A stretch of 22,323 nt of DNA from a virus. The notes below the pieces were generated by a model. That model saw only the letters and a program-made list of their open reading frames with translations. It was not told the DNA's origin and searched no databases. The stretch lies in IMG/VR virus record IMGVR_UViG_3300030390_001215, positions 1-22,323 of that record, one strand, 5' to 3'. Below are positions 16,201 to 22,323 of the stretch, in pieces (the stretch's first letter is position 1; each line of letters opens with the position of its first letter). The translations under genes and the position numbers were made by a program.

Positions 16201-17584
16201 TCCAGAAAATTTAGCTGCTGGCGGAGTAATAGACGCGGCTTGGTCATTTAAAGACGGAGGAGGTACGGTTGTAACACCTTCAACAGGTGTTTTGTCTGCA
16301 ACTATTCTTAGCGTATATTCTAATAACGGTGGTGTTAACGTAACAAACCAAGTACCATTTGCTATAGTGCAAGACTCTACTGATTATACTTATGAATTAA
16401 AAACTGGACCTAACGCAACTTTCTGGTACGGAACAAGTTCACCTCAAGATAATGTGTATCAAATAACATATGCTGTAACCTATAAGCCAACAGGTAGTGC
16501 TATTACTTATAATAGCAATGTTTCACAGACAATATCTTTAACAAATATTGCTCCTCCTAATACTATAGCAAATGGTTCTCGCTTTCCTACTTCTAAAACA
16601 ATAGGAGCACCAGCATTAAACGCTGATAGACTAGTTCAGGTAAATGATACTTATATATTATGGGAAACTTCTGGAGGCTCTGTCGATCAGATAACTAGTT
16701 TTATAGCTGAAAATGGTACTGTTAATGCAGCAAACTTACGATCGCAAATAATATACGAAATACATACTCAAGTTGATGGTAGTGGTGCTGTAGATATTTT
16801 TGAAATCAACGCTATAAAAGACGGAGCTGTAGTTCCTGGTTTGCTAGCCGTAAAAAACGGTAAGACAATGATATTAAACAAAACTTATACAATTCAAGTA
16901 AGAGCTTATGATTGTAACAAAGTTGGTGTAGGTTTCTTGTTTGGCACAAGTAGTTTATCTTTTACTGCCGGTGCTCAACACGTAAACCAAGCCGTGTGTA
17001 ATGGGTTAAAAGCTACAGCTTTTAATTATAGTTGTACTGGCGGAGGCGAATTTCATTTTAGAAACAGTTTAAGTCTTACGCCTACTGGAAATTTACCTTC
17101 TTACAGTGGTGTAATATGGGGAACAACTTTTTATTACAATGTTGCTAAAGAATATAGTGACACTATTGCTGGCGCAACTTCTAATGGAGGTTTAAATTTA
17201 GGTGCTCAAATGTATATAATACCTCGAATAGTAAACCCAGTTAATGGAGCTTGCGGTACCAACAACGAAGTATCTGGTTATTTTACTATACAATATAGAT
17301 CAACTAGTGGTGGTGCTTGGGGACCAGCAACAACCGCGGCAACAGTAACAGCTGGACCAGCCAACACACAAATAGGTGCTGTACAAATTCAAAATGTATC
17401 AGCAGGCGCTACAGGTTCTTTTACTTATGAGTTTGATGCTGCTGGAGAATATAGAGTATTAACAACACCGTTAAGTGGACCTCGTTGTAGCACACCAGCT
17501 TGTTCTACAGACGCAAAGTTTACTATACTATTTGGTGACGCAACACCTGGGTATGGTAGCCAATGTAACCTAGGACCGTTGTAA
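13298..17584 (+). CDS. Muzzle-like tail protein (large structural protein of crAss-like type)
   Basis: A 1428-residue structural protein, expected at the distal end of the short tail. The start is typical of the family: NAFLKSKMNQDLDARILPKGEYRSA (6-30). A propeller-like region follows, with VIYLFSTTF, FPIYGINLIETLLFFTDN and QPRKINVAL. Bases about 13868-14411 encode two added beta modules. The core resumes as EGRYVRFSYRFKFEDNEYSL and includes LKQNRTYQVGIVLADMYGRQ and WFSYKVVVKQQEQDYYNVYM, up to FWETSSSG (935-942). The last ~485 residues are Ser/Thr/Gly/Val-rich and look like Ig- or cadherin-like units. In crAss001 a protein of this kind forms the tail muzzle, per the published structure as I recall it. 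Here the WYIEESRIRGGY segment I associate with this protein lies in the next gene. No enzymatic motif was seen. Confidence 0.8.
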   Translation: MAEVTNAFLKSKMNQDLDARILPKGEYRSALNLQISRSEGSTVGEFEQIPGTTELVSALDSNANLEIIGTYVDNTNKVIYLFSTTFTSTDNNQRATNADKCFIHQLDLSTSSTAPPVKLVEGNFLNFDKRFPIYGINLIETLLFFTDNKNQPRKINVALANPTGASAPTKYAYEPQISVAKYFPYQPIVAMNRFQTNTTGSVGTSDTVWGIADTSKIQVGDIITVKDKNNSTVLIDNIIYVIGVFASTIKVSAGPSSALTGTVKLDFSRPSMTNKKEEYVSNFFTGNVTAVAGGAVGDLITVGSIPNSTFKDPVIGMLVTCSTDAVKIATGTGVVPANTGIIQAVARVSGGFTITLDVTNTLAVNNKLVIGNNPDYNSTWKGNPAFLEGRYVRFSYRFKFEDNEYSLMAPFSQIMFIPKQKGFFGLGQDTSDEDMDSAYKSTILAWFENNVDSIDLRIPIPREMDQSPILNRTALSAYYLISDIDILYKESDALSVKVLDTISLSSDINFTVIDYDDFVQGDVNQYFYDYNYESSKPYKTLPESQTVRVYDRVPIRALAQEVTGNRVTYGNFVDNHTAPENINYNASAQQKSVVFDNFTQFPNSSLKQNRTYQVGIVLADMYGRQSDVILSSNDNVLGSSGSTVFHPYTEADETANGQTFSWIGDALRVTFNEAIASRNRNYETGEPGWFTPTNPLGWFSYKVVVKQQEQDYYNVYMPGFVNGYPIHSTTGLERNISYFTPLFGDNVNKIPRDLNEVGPNQTQYTSSTKLYCRVNNPNIFYKSNVNKYNSSPYNIQYFPGNKGDTVLNIQTMIDGELCAIPFISGRSKGTYNDVIQTGSAQVFAQAGNGKIPWGTGPGESNGTGLLAAPFYNLENNPLIAQVSMGALTTNPVGAICTNEQYIVPPVSVTDGVTYSFGSVLTIAETDPTESLLAIFWETSSSGYLPDFNQTITTQDPGVTSATELSFTFPENLAAGGVIDAAWSFKDGGGTVVTPSTGVLSATILSVYSNNGGVNVTNQVPFAIVQDSTDYTYELKTGPNATFWYGTSSPQDNVYQITYAVTYKPTGSAITYNSNVSQTISLTNIAPPNTIANGSRFPTSKTIGAPALNADRLVQVNDTYILWETSGGSVDQITSFIAENGTVNAANLRSQIIYEIHTQVDGSGAVDIFEINAIKDGAVVPGLLAVKNGKTMILNKTYTIQVRAYDCNKVGVGFLFGTSSLSFTAGAQHVNQAVCNGLKATAFNYSCTGGGEFHFRNSLSLTPTGNLPSYSGVIWGTTFYYNVAKEYSDTIAGATSNGGLNLGAQMYIIPRIVNPVNGACGTNNEVSGYFTIQYRSTSGGAWGPATTAATVTAGPANTQIGAVQIQNVSAGATGSFTYEFDAAGEYRVLTTPLSGPRCSTPACSTDAKFTILFGDATPGYGSQCNLGPL

Positions 17585-17613
17585 TAAATATAAAAAACAA
17601 GTAATAATATAAT

Positions 17614-18966
17614 ATGAGTGTAACCATAGAATTAAGTTATTTTAATACCTTTTGGGCAAAGAGATTAGCAAGCGAGCAATTACCACAGGTGCCAGCCAAT
17701 ACAGAGCCGGCGACTACAGGTTTAATTGCAGCTAGTGACTGGTATATAGAAGAGTCTAGAATAAGAGGTGGTTACAATAATACTACTGTAGATTTTGGAG
17801 TTAAAGCATATATAGTAGAAGACACAGCTAACCAATCAACAAGATCAAATTCTCTTATATATTCTGGAGTATTTAATTCTAGAACAGGTATAAATCAAAC
17901 AAATCAATTTAGTGTAGCTGAAGAAATTATAAGAAGTGTAGATCCTATAAATGGTTCTATACAAAGACTATATTCTGAAGATACTAATTTAATTATATTT
18001 CAAGAAAGAAAAGTTAATAGAGCTTTAATAGATAAAGACGCTATATATTCTGCCGAAGGACAAGCGTTAACTACTACCGCTAACTTAGTTATTGGACAAA
18101 TAGTACCTTACGTAGGTGAATTTGGCATAAGTAGAAACCCAGAAAGCTTTGCTGTATATGGAACTAGAAAATACTTTACTGACGTAGACAGGAATGCTGT
18201 TCTTAGGCTTTCTAACGATGGTATAACAGAAATATCTAATTATGGTATGTCTGACTTTTTTAGAGATCAATTAAGCCTTGTAGGTGATACAGGAAAAGCT
18301 ATAGGTGGTTACGATATATATAATCAAAACTATACATTGTCATTACAACCAACTGTAGGTTCTAGCCAAACTTTATCTTTTGATGAAAGAGTTAACGGTT
18401 GGACTAGTTTTTATGGTTATAGTCCTGGATTTGTGTTTAGCATGCAAGGACAATTTTATTCTACTTCTACTGATAAAGTGTTTTTACATTACCAAAACCC
18501 ACAACAACCTAATAAGTTTTATGGGTCACCACAAGGCTCTCAGCTACAAATAGTAATAAATCCAGAGCCTATTAAAATGAAAAACTTTAACACTCTTAAC
18601 TATGAAGGTAGTAGTGGATGGGAAGTTACATCATTAAGCACAGAGTCAACAGGTGCTGACACAGATGACGATGGAGCAACTTGGAACTCTTATATAGATA
18701 CAGCATCAAGAATATATAGTTATGTAGAAGGTGCTTATCAAGAAAACGGTATACAATACTACGCTGGTTTTAATAGAAAACAAAACAAATATGTTGCAAG
18801 CATTAAAAACGCAACCTCGCCTCAGATTAACGAAGTTATTTATGGTAACTCTTTAACAGGTACAAAAGGTTATTATTTAAACGTAACATTAAAAACAGAC
18901 GCAACAACAGAACCCACTGGTATTAAGAGAATATTCTCTGTAGGTTCAACTTATAACTTAAGATAA
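17614..18966 (+). CDS. Tail protein, companion or detached part of the muzzle-like protein
   Basis: A 450-residue structural protein. It has WYIEESRIRGGYNN (43-56), a segment FGVKAYIVED, then LIYSGVFNSRTGINQTNQFS (81-100), and repeated short strands with turn residues (EDTNLIIFQERKVNRALIDKD; FAVYGTRKYFTDVDRNAVLRLS; YNQNYTLSLQPT; FDERVNGWTSFYGYSPGF). This looks like a beta-propeller, each blade ending in a strand pair. The same segments are part of large tail proteins in related phages as I recall them, so this may be the C-terminal part of the muzzle carried as a separate gene. It begins 29 bases after the 1428-aa gene, in another frame, with its own A/T leader (AAGTAATAATATAAT). That makes a sequencing frameshift unlikely. 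An assembly role alongside the preceding protein is inferred. Confidence 0.75.
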   Translation: MSVTIELSYFNTFWAKRLASEQLPQVPANTEPATTGLIAASDWYIEESRIRGGYNNTTVDFGVKAYIVEDTANQSTRSNSLIYSGVFNSRTGINQTNQFSVAEEIIRSVDPINGSIQRLYSEDTNLIIFQERKVNRALIDKDAIYSAEGQALTTTANLVIGQIVPYVGEFGISRNPESFAVYGTRKYFTDVDRNAVLRLSNDGITEISNYGMSDFFRDQLSLVGDTGKAIGGYDIYNQNYTLSLQPTVGSSQTLSFDERVNGWTSFYGYSPGFVFSMQGQFYSTSTDKVFLHYQNPQQPNKFYGSPQGSQLQIVINPEPIKMKNFNTLNYEGSSGWEVTSLSTESTGADTDDDGATWNSYIDTASRIYSYVEGAYQENGIQYYAGFNRKQNKYVASIKNATSPQINEVIYGNSLTGTKGYYLNVTLKTDATTEPTGIKRIFSVGSTYNLR

Positions 18967-18973
18967 TAAATAT

Positions 18974-19663
18974 ATGGCACCATTTGGAGCATTAATGAGC
19001 CTCGCCTCTAACGGAATGAAATTAATAGGTTCTAATAAAAGAAGAAAAGCTTTTGAAGAACAACAAAGAATAGCACAAGCAGCTATAAATTCAGCAAAAG
19101 CCTCTAGATCAGCAGTAACAAACCCTTACGAAGGAGTTACATCTAATCTATCAGGCATGGCAACTGATTTATCATCTATGATGAGTAATCCATTTGAAAG
19201 CTTAGGAGTAGCAACTCAAGCTGCAGAAATGCAAGCCGAAGAAGCTGATATTGCTTTAGCAAATACATTAGATACTTTAAGATCCAGTGGAGCAAGTGCC
19301 GGTGGAGCAACTGCTTTAGCACAAGCCGCTTTAAGAAGTAAAAAAGGTGTATCCGCTAGCTTAGAAGTACAAGAAGCTCAAAATCAAAAACTAAGAGCAC
19401 AAGGTGATCAATCATTGCAAGCTGCTAAAACAGCTGAACAACAAAGAGTACAATCTATAAACATAGCAGAAGGCCAAAGAATGCAACAAGCTGAAGCAGC
19501 AGGTAACGCTTTTGAAATAGAGTTAGTAGAAAATAGAGCTAATACTGATATGAGTATAGCTTTAGGACAGTTAAATAACGCACAGAATAATCAAGCGGGA
19601 GCCGCTCAAGACACTATGAACGCAGCAGGTGGACTTCTTGAAGGTTTAGGTGATTTATTATAA
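18974..19663 (+). CDS. Ala/Gln-rich helical protein, possible internal virion (ejection/cargo) protein
   Basis: 229 residues, dominated by Ala, Gln, Glu and Ser and almost wholly helical. A short amphipathic start (FGALMSLASNGMKLIGSNKRRKAFEEQQ) is followed by long helices (AAEMQAEEADIALANTLDTL; LEVQEAQNQKLRAQGDQSLQ). The C-terminus is glycine-leucine rich (AAGGLLEGLGDLL). Length, composition and position after the tail genes recall podovirus internal proteins such as T7 gp14, which are ejected with the DNA, and the cargo proteins reported in crAss001. There is no sequence motif to prove this. A helical virion structural protein is the alternative. It starts seven bases after the previous stop with an A/T leader. 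Confidence 0.6.
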   Translation: MAPFGALMSLASNGMKLIGSNKRRKAFEEQQRIAQAAINSAKASRSAVTNPYEGVTSNLSGMATDLSSMMSNPFESLGVATQAAEMQAEEADIALANTLDTLRSSGASAGGATALAQAALRSKKGVSASLEVQEAQNQKLRAQGDQSLQAAKTAEQQRVQSINIAEGQRMQQAEAAGNAFEIELVENRANTDMSIALGQLNNAQNNQAGAAQDTMNAAGGLLEGLGDLL

Positions 19664-19677
19664 GTAAAATATAAAAA

Positions 19678-21450
19678 ATGGGAGATAAAGTAATAGCAAC
19701 GTATGATCAAAATGTAATAGACAAAATGGCTAGCAGCATTTCAAAATATAGACCACCAGCGTTAAGTAAAAAGCAAAAAATGTTTAACGGCGCTATGGCT
19801 ACTAATACTTATGATACTTATAACAATCTTGGTAAATTAGATATAGATGCAAACGGTTTTGATGATCAAGTAAAAACATATTTTGCAGAAAGATCTAAGG
19901 TTATTTATGATATAAAAAATTTAGTTCAAACTGGAGGAATAGATGCTGTAGAAGGAGCTAGACTAACTAATCAAATTGAAGCAGAGCTTACAGAGTATGC
20001 TAACATAAGAGGTAACTTAGCAACAACAACTATGATGTTTCATGACCTAGGAGTTAATGGAAACAAAGGAAATCTTTCTAAGTTAAATGACCCTGAAATG
20101 GAAATGTTATTTAGTGAAATATACAAAGACCAAGGCACGGTTACTTTACAAAACATTGATGGTAAAATGGCCTTAGTAGGAAAAGGACAAGTAGAAAACC
20201 CTGATACTGGCGCAATGGAAGACTGGGATTATACTTTAAATCTTTCAGAATACAAAGCAATGCTAGAAAAAACTGGAAACGCACAAGGCCAAGGTGGTAG
20301 CGTTGTAATACAAGCTGCTAATATTGATGATGAAACTTTTGGACTTGAAACTATAGTTGATAATTTAAGAAACTATCAATATGGACAAATACTTATAAAC
20401 CCAGATGATAAAGATGGTAAAGTTTATTATAATTACGAAGCTTTGAAAGAATGGATGTATAATCCTTCAAACAATGCTCTTGATGTTATGATGAGCCAAG
20501 GTATTAACATGGCTTCTTTGTGGGCTGACTGGATGCCTACACAACCTGGTTTTAGTGATGCATTTGGTAGTTTTCCAGAAACAGGTGGTATGAAAGATGT
20601 AGCAGTTGATAGTGATAAATTTATGCCATGGGAAACTATAAACAAATATGGAGAAAAAAGTGATCAATACACTAGAGCTGAAAACTTTATGATTAACTAC
20701 ATATTAGGTGGAACATATAATCCTGATAGTAAAGAAGGAATGTGGGAAGGATCAACATATTTTGATCCAACAAAAATGTTAGTTCCAGATCCTGATAGCC
20801 CAAGCGGATATAAACCTGCGTTTAATTATAATAAACAAGGTCAAAAAGTAGACAACGCACAATGGAAAGCTGACGAACAAGAATACATTAAAGCATTAGG
20901 AATTAATGAAGCAGAAGTTATTAGTTCGCGAACTAGTACAGATTATTTACCAATGAGTAACATTCTTGATAGTTATGAATATAAAGACGAAGGATTTACT
21001 ATAGACATGAACGTAAGCGGAAATGCTTTAGAGCTTTCATTAAACTCATTACTCCCTACAAATATAAGTAAATTTCAAACAAGCGCAAGTGTAATTAATA
21101 GCATGAGAAAAAATCCTAACGTGTTTACACAAGCCGATATAGATTCTATCAAGCCTAACCAAATGTATTATCAAACTAAAAAAGCTAGTGATGAAACATT
21201 TACACAAGTTCCACCTCAAAATTTAAGAAATCCTTTTAAATTAATGAAATGGGTTGAAGGTGAAACAGATGGTTTACAAAATCAAGATAAAATAGAGGCA
21301 ATTACGCTTCAACTTCAAAACGATTTTAGAGATACTGAGTACGCGGTGATAGATAAGTTTTTAGAAAATACTAATAACCCATCTATATACAGTGAAAATG
21401 ACGCGAAAGAAGCAAAGGAAAGAATTGAAAAAATTATTGCAGGATTATAA
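19678..21450 (+). CDS. 590-aa protein, probably virion-associated, function unknown
   Basis: Not recognised. Residues 1-130 are helical (YDQNVIDKMASSISKYRPPALSKKQ; AVEGARLTNQIEAELTEYANIRGN). The middle is mixed, with many Asn, Asp, Gly and aromatic residues (VYYNYEALKEWMYNP; ASLWADWMPTQPGFSDAFGSF; DPTKMLVPDPDSPSGYKPAF). The C-terminus is helical (AKEAKERIEKIIAGL). No Cys pairs, no hydrophobic membrane segment and no lysozyme or peptidase motif were seen. It lies between the Ala/Gln-rich protein and another unknown gene, all in one direction with gaps of 13-14 bases, so a shared role in the virion interior or tail is plausible. The start follows an A/T leader (TAAAATATAAAAA). Confidence 0.6.
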   Translation: MGDKVIATYDQNVIDKMASSISKYRPPALSKKQKMFNGAMATNTYDTYNNLGKLDIDANGFDDQVKTYFAERSKVIYDIKNLVQTGGIDAVEGARLTNQIEAELTEYANIRGNLATTTMMFHDLGVNGNKGNLSKLNDPEMEMLFSEIYKDQGTVTLQNIDGKMALVGKGQVENPDTGAMEDWDYTLNLSEYKAMLEKTGNAQGQGGSVVIQAANIDDETFGLETIVDNLRNYQYGQILINPDDKDGKVYYNYEALKEWMYNPSNNALDVMMSQGINMASLWADWMPTQPGFSDAFGSFPETGGMKDVAVDSDKFMPWETINKYGEKSDQYTRAENFMINYILGGTYNPDSKEGMWEGSTYFDPTKMLVPDPDSPSGYKPAFNYNKQGQKVDNAQWKADEQEYIKALGINEAEVISSRTSTDYLPMSNILDSYEYKDEGFTIDMNVSGNALELSLNSLLPTNISKFQTSASVINSMRKNPNVFTQADIDSIKPNQMYYQTKKASDETFTQVPPQNLRNPFKLMKWVEGETDGLQNQDKIEAITLQLQNDFRDTEYAVIDKFLENTNNPSIYSENDAKEAKERIEKIIAGL

Positions 21451-21463
21451 TTAAAATAAAACT

Positions 21464-22323
21464 ATGGATTATTCAATAGGACAAATGAAGCAGTTAAATG
21501 CTTTATATGCTAAAAAAAACAACACAGCCGGCGAAGCAGAAAAAGCTGCTATAGATGCAGAGATTACTTCTTTACAAAATAGTTTTGCTAATTTAAAGAC
21601 CAAAGACATAGAAAATGTTGGAGGCACTTTAAAATCGGGAAAGACACTTCCAGGGACATCATTGGGTTCACAGTCTCTGGATATTACTTTGGAATCTCCT
21701 ACAGAAATAAGACCTGTTGCTCCAAAAACTCCTGAACCAGAACCTACAATTGTTGGCACGATGGCTGATATTATTAGCGGAGGCTCATACGGTGAAGCAA
21801 TGCTTGATGGTGGTTTTATGGGTCCAGAGGGAATGACTAAAGAAGGAAAAAATGATGTTATTAGAAAACAAAATTTTGATATAAATGAGTTAAATGATTT
21901 CACGCTTGTAGATTACGATCCCAAAAGGATACTTAACCCAGATATAAAAAATGCTCCTTTTGAGATAGATCAATCTATGAAAAACTGGGATATGAACATG
22001 ATGCTCCAAAAATTTAACGAAGCTATTGAATATAAATCAGAAACTGGTTTAGATTTAATAAATGACTTTGGAACAGCTTTTAATACTGAAGAAGATGGCG
22101 GTGGTTTTTTAGACTACGTACAACAAGTTATTTTTGCTAATGAAGGTTATGACTGGAGAAAGTTTAGAGATTTAGAAATAAAAAAAGATGACTTAGCAAA
22201 TAGAACAGCATTAATTACTGACATGCTAACTCAATGGAACGATGTAACTGACTATGGCTTAGGAAGTGATAAAGCTGTTTATCCTGAAAGCTCTACTCCG
22301 CTAGGGTATGGTCGAGATGATAA
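21464..22323 (+). CDS. Unknown protein, likely virion-associated (3' end beyond the window)
   Basis: Open from the ATG at 21464 to the last base, 286 complete codons without a stop. The N-terminus is helical (SIGQMKQLNALYAKKNN; IDAEITSLQNSFANLK). A Pro/Thr/Ser-rich linker follows (TEIRPVAPKTPEPEPT), then acidic, Asn/Asp-rich, mixed segments (FLDYVQQVIFANEGYDWRKF; DDLANRTALITDMLTQWNDV). I do not recognise it. It starts 13 bases after the previous stop behind an A/T leader (AATTAAAATAAAACT), in series with the two genes before it. Being the third gene in the stretch after the tail block, it may be a large internal virion protein; its full length would help decide. Confidence 0.65.
   Translation, partial: MDYSIGQMKQLNALYAKKNNTAGEAEKAAIDAEITSLQNSFANLKTKDIENVGGTLKSGKTLPGTSLGSQSLDITLESPTEIRPVAPKTPEPEPTIVGTMADIISGGSYGEAMLDGGFMGPEGMTKEGKNDVIRKQNFDINELNDFTLVDYDPKRILNPDIKNAPFEIDQSMKNWDMNMMLQKFNEAIEYKSETGLDLINDFGTAFNTEEDGGGFLDYVQQVIFANEGYDWRKFRDLEIKKDDLANRTALITDMLTQWNDVTDYGLGSDKAVYPESSTPLGYGRDD

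Noticed and set aside
17582-17613. Sequencing frameshift between the two tail genes
   Set aside because: The spacer has several stops and an A/T leader like those of other genes here, and the second gene has a normal start. A true split is more likely, though reads were not available.

Overview
The window looks like part of the late (packaging and virion structure) module of an AT-rich tailed phage, by eye roughly one third G+C. All genes lie on the + strand, packed end to end with almost no spacer. The proteins resemble those of crAss-like phages (Crassvirales) and related uncultured marine podovirus-type phages. The terminase, the capsid protein and above all the large tail protein whose N-terminus reads NAFLKSKMNQDLDAR point that way. 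This assignment rests on remembered family resemblance, not on a search. Start codons lack Shine-Dalgarno sequences and follow A/T-only leaders (for example ATTAAAAATTATG, ATATTATATCATG). That is typical of Bacteroidetes genes, so a marine flavobacterium-like host is the best guess.

Layout. (1) 1-1524: 3' part of a tail fibre gene, with three diverged copies of a fibre module and a C-terminal self-cleaving chaperone domain (peptidase S74). (2) 1590-2886: four small genes in a tightly overlapping chain: a coiled-coil protein, an unknown 76-aa protein, a 201-aa protein that reads as two tandem GroES-like domains, and a 91-aa helical protein directly before the terminase. (3) 2886-5096 large terminase, then 5097-7499 portal, touching without a spacer. 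(4) 7529-8662 probable scaffold and 8680-10176 major capsid protein, followed by a strong UUCG hairpin terminator. (5) 10247-11074: an unknown 275-aa protein, followed by a second hairpin. (6) 11135-18966: neck/tail genes, namely two ring (connector) proteins, a 1428-aa muzzle-like tail protein and a 450-aa companion. (7) 18974-22323: three genes of unknown function (Ala/Gln-rich 229 aa, 590 aa, and one running off the window) in the position where such phages keep internal cargo or ejection proteins.

Together these genes would build the capsid (scaffold, coat), package DNA (terminase, portal), make the neck and short tail (rings, muzzle) and bind the host (fibre). No replication, lysis, integration, tRNA, CRISPR or mobile-element sequence was seen. 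The most unusual points are the tandem GroES-like protein, extra beta-rich domains in three consecutive neck/tail genes, hairpins on both sides of the gene after the capsid gene, and capsid codon usage that differs clearly from its neighbours.
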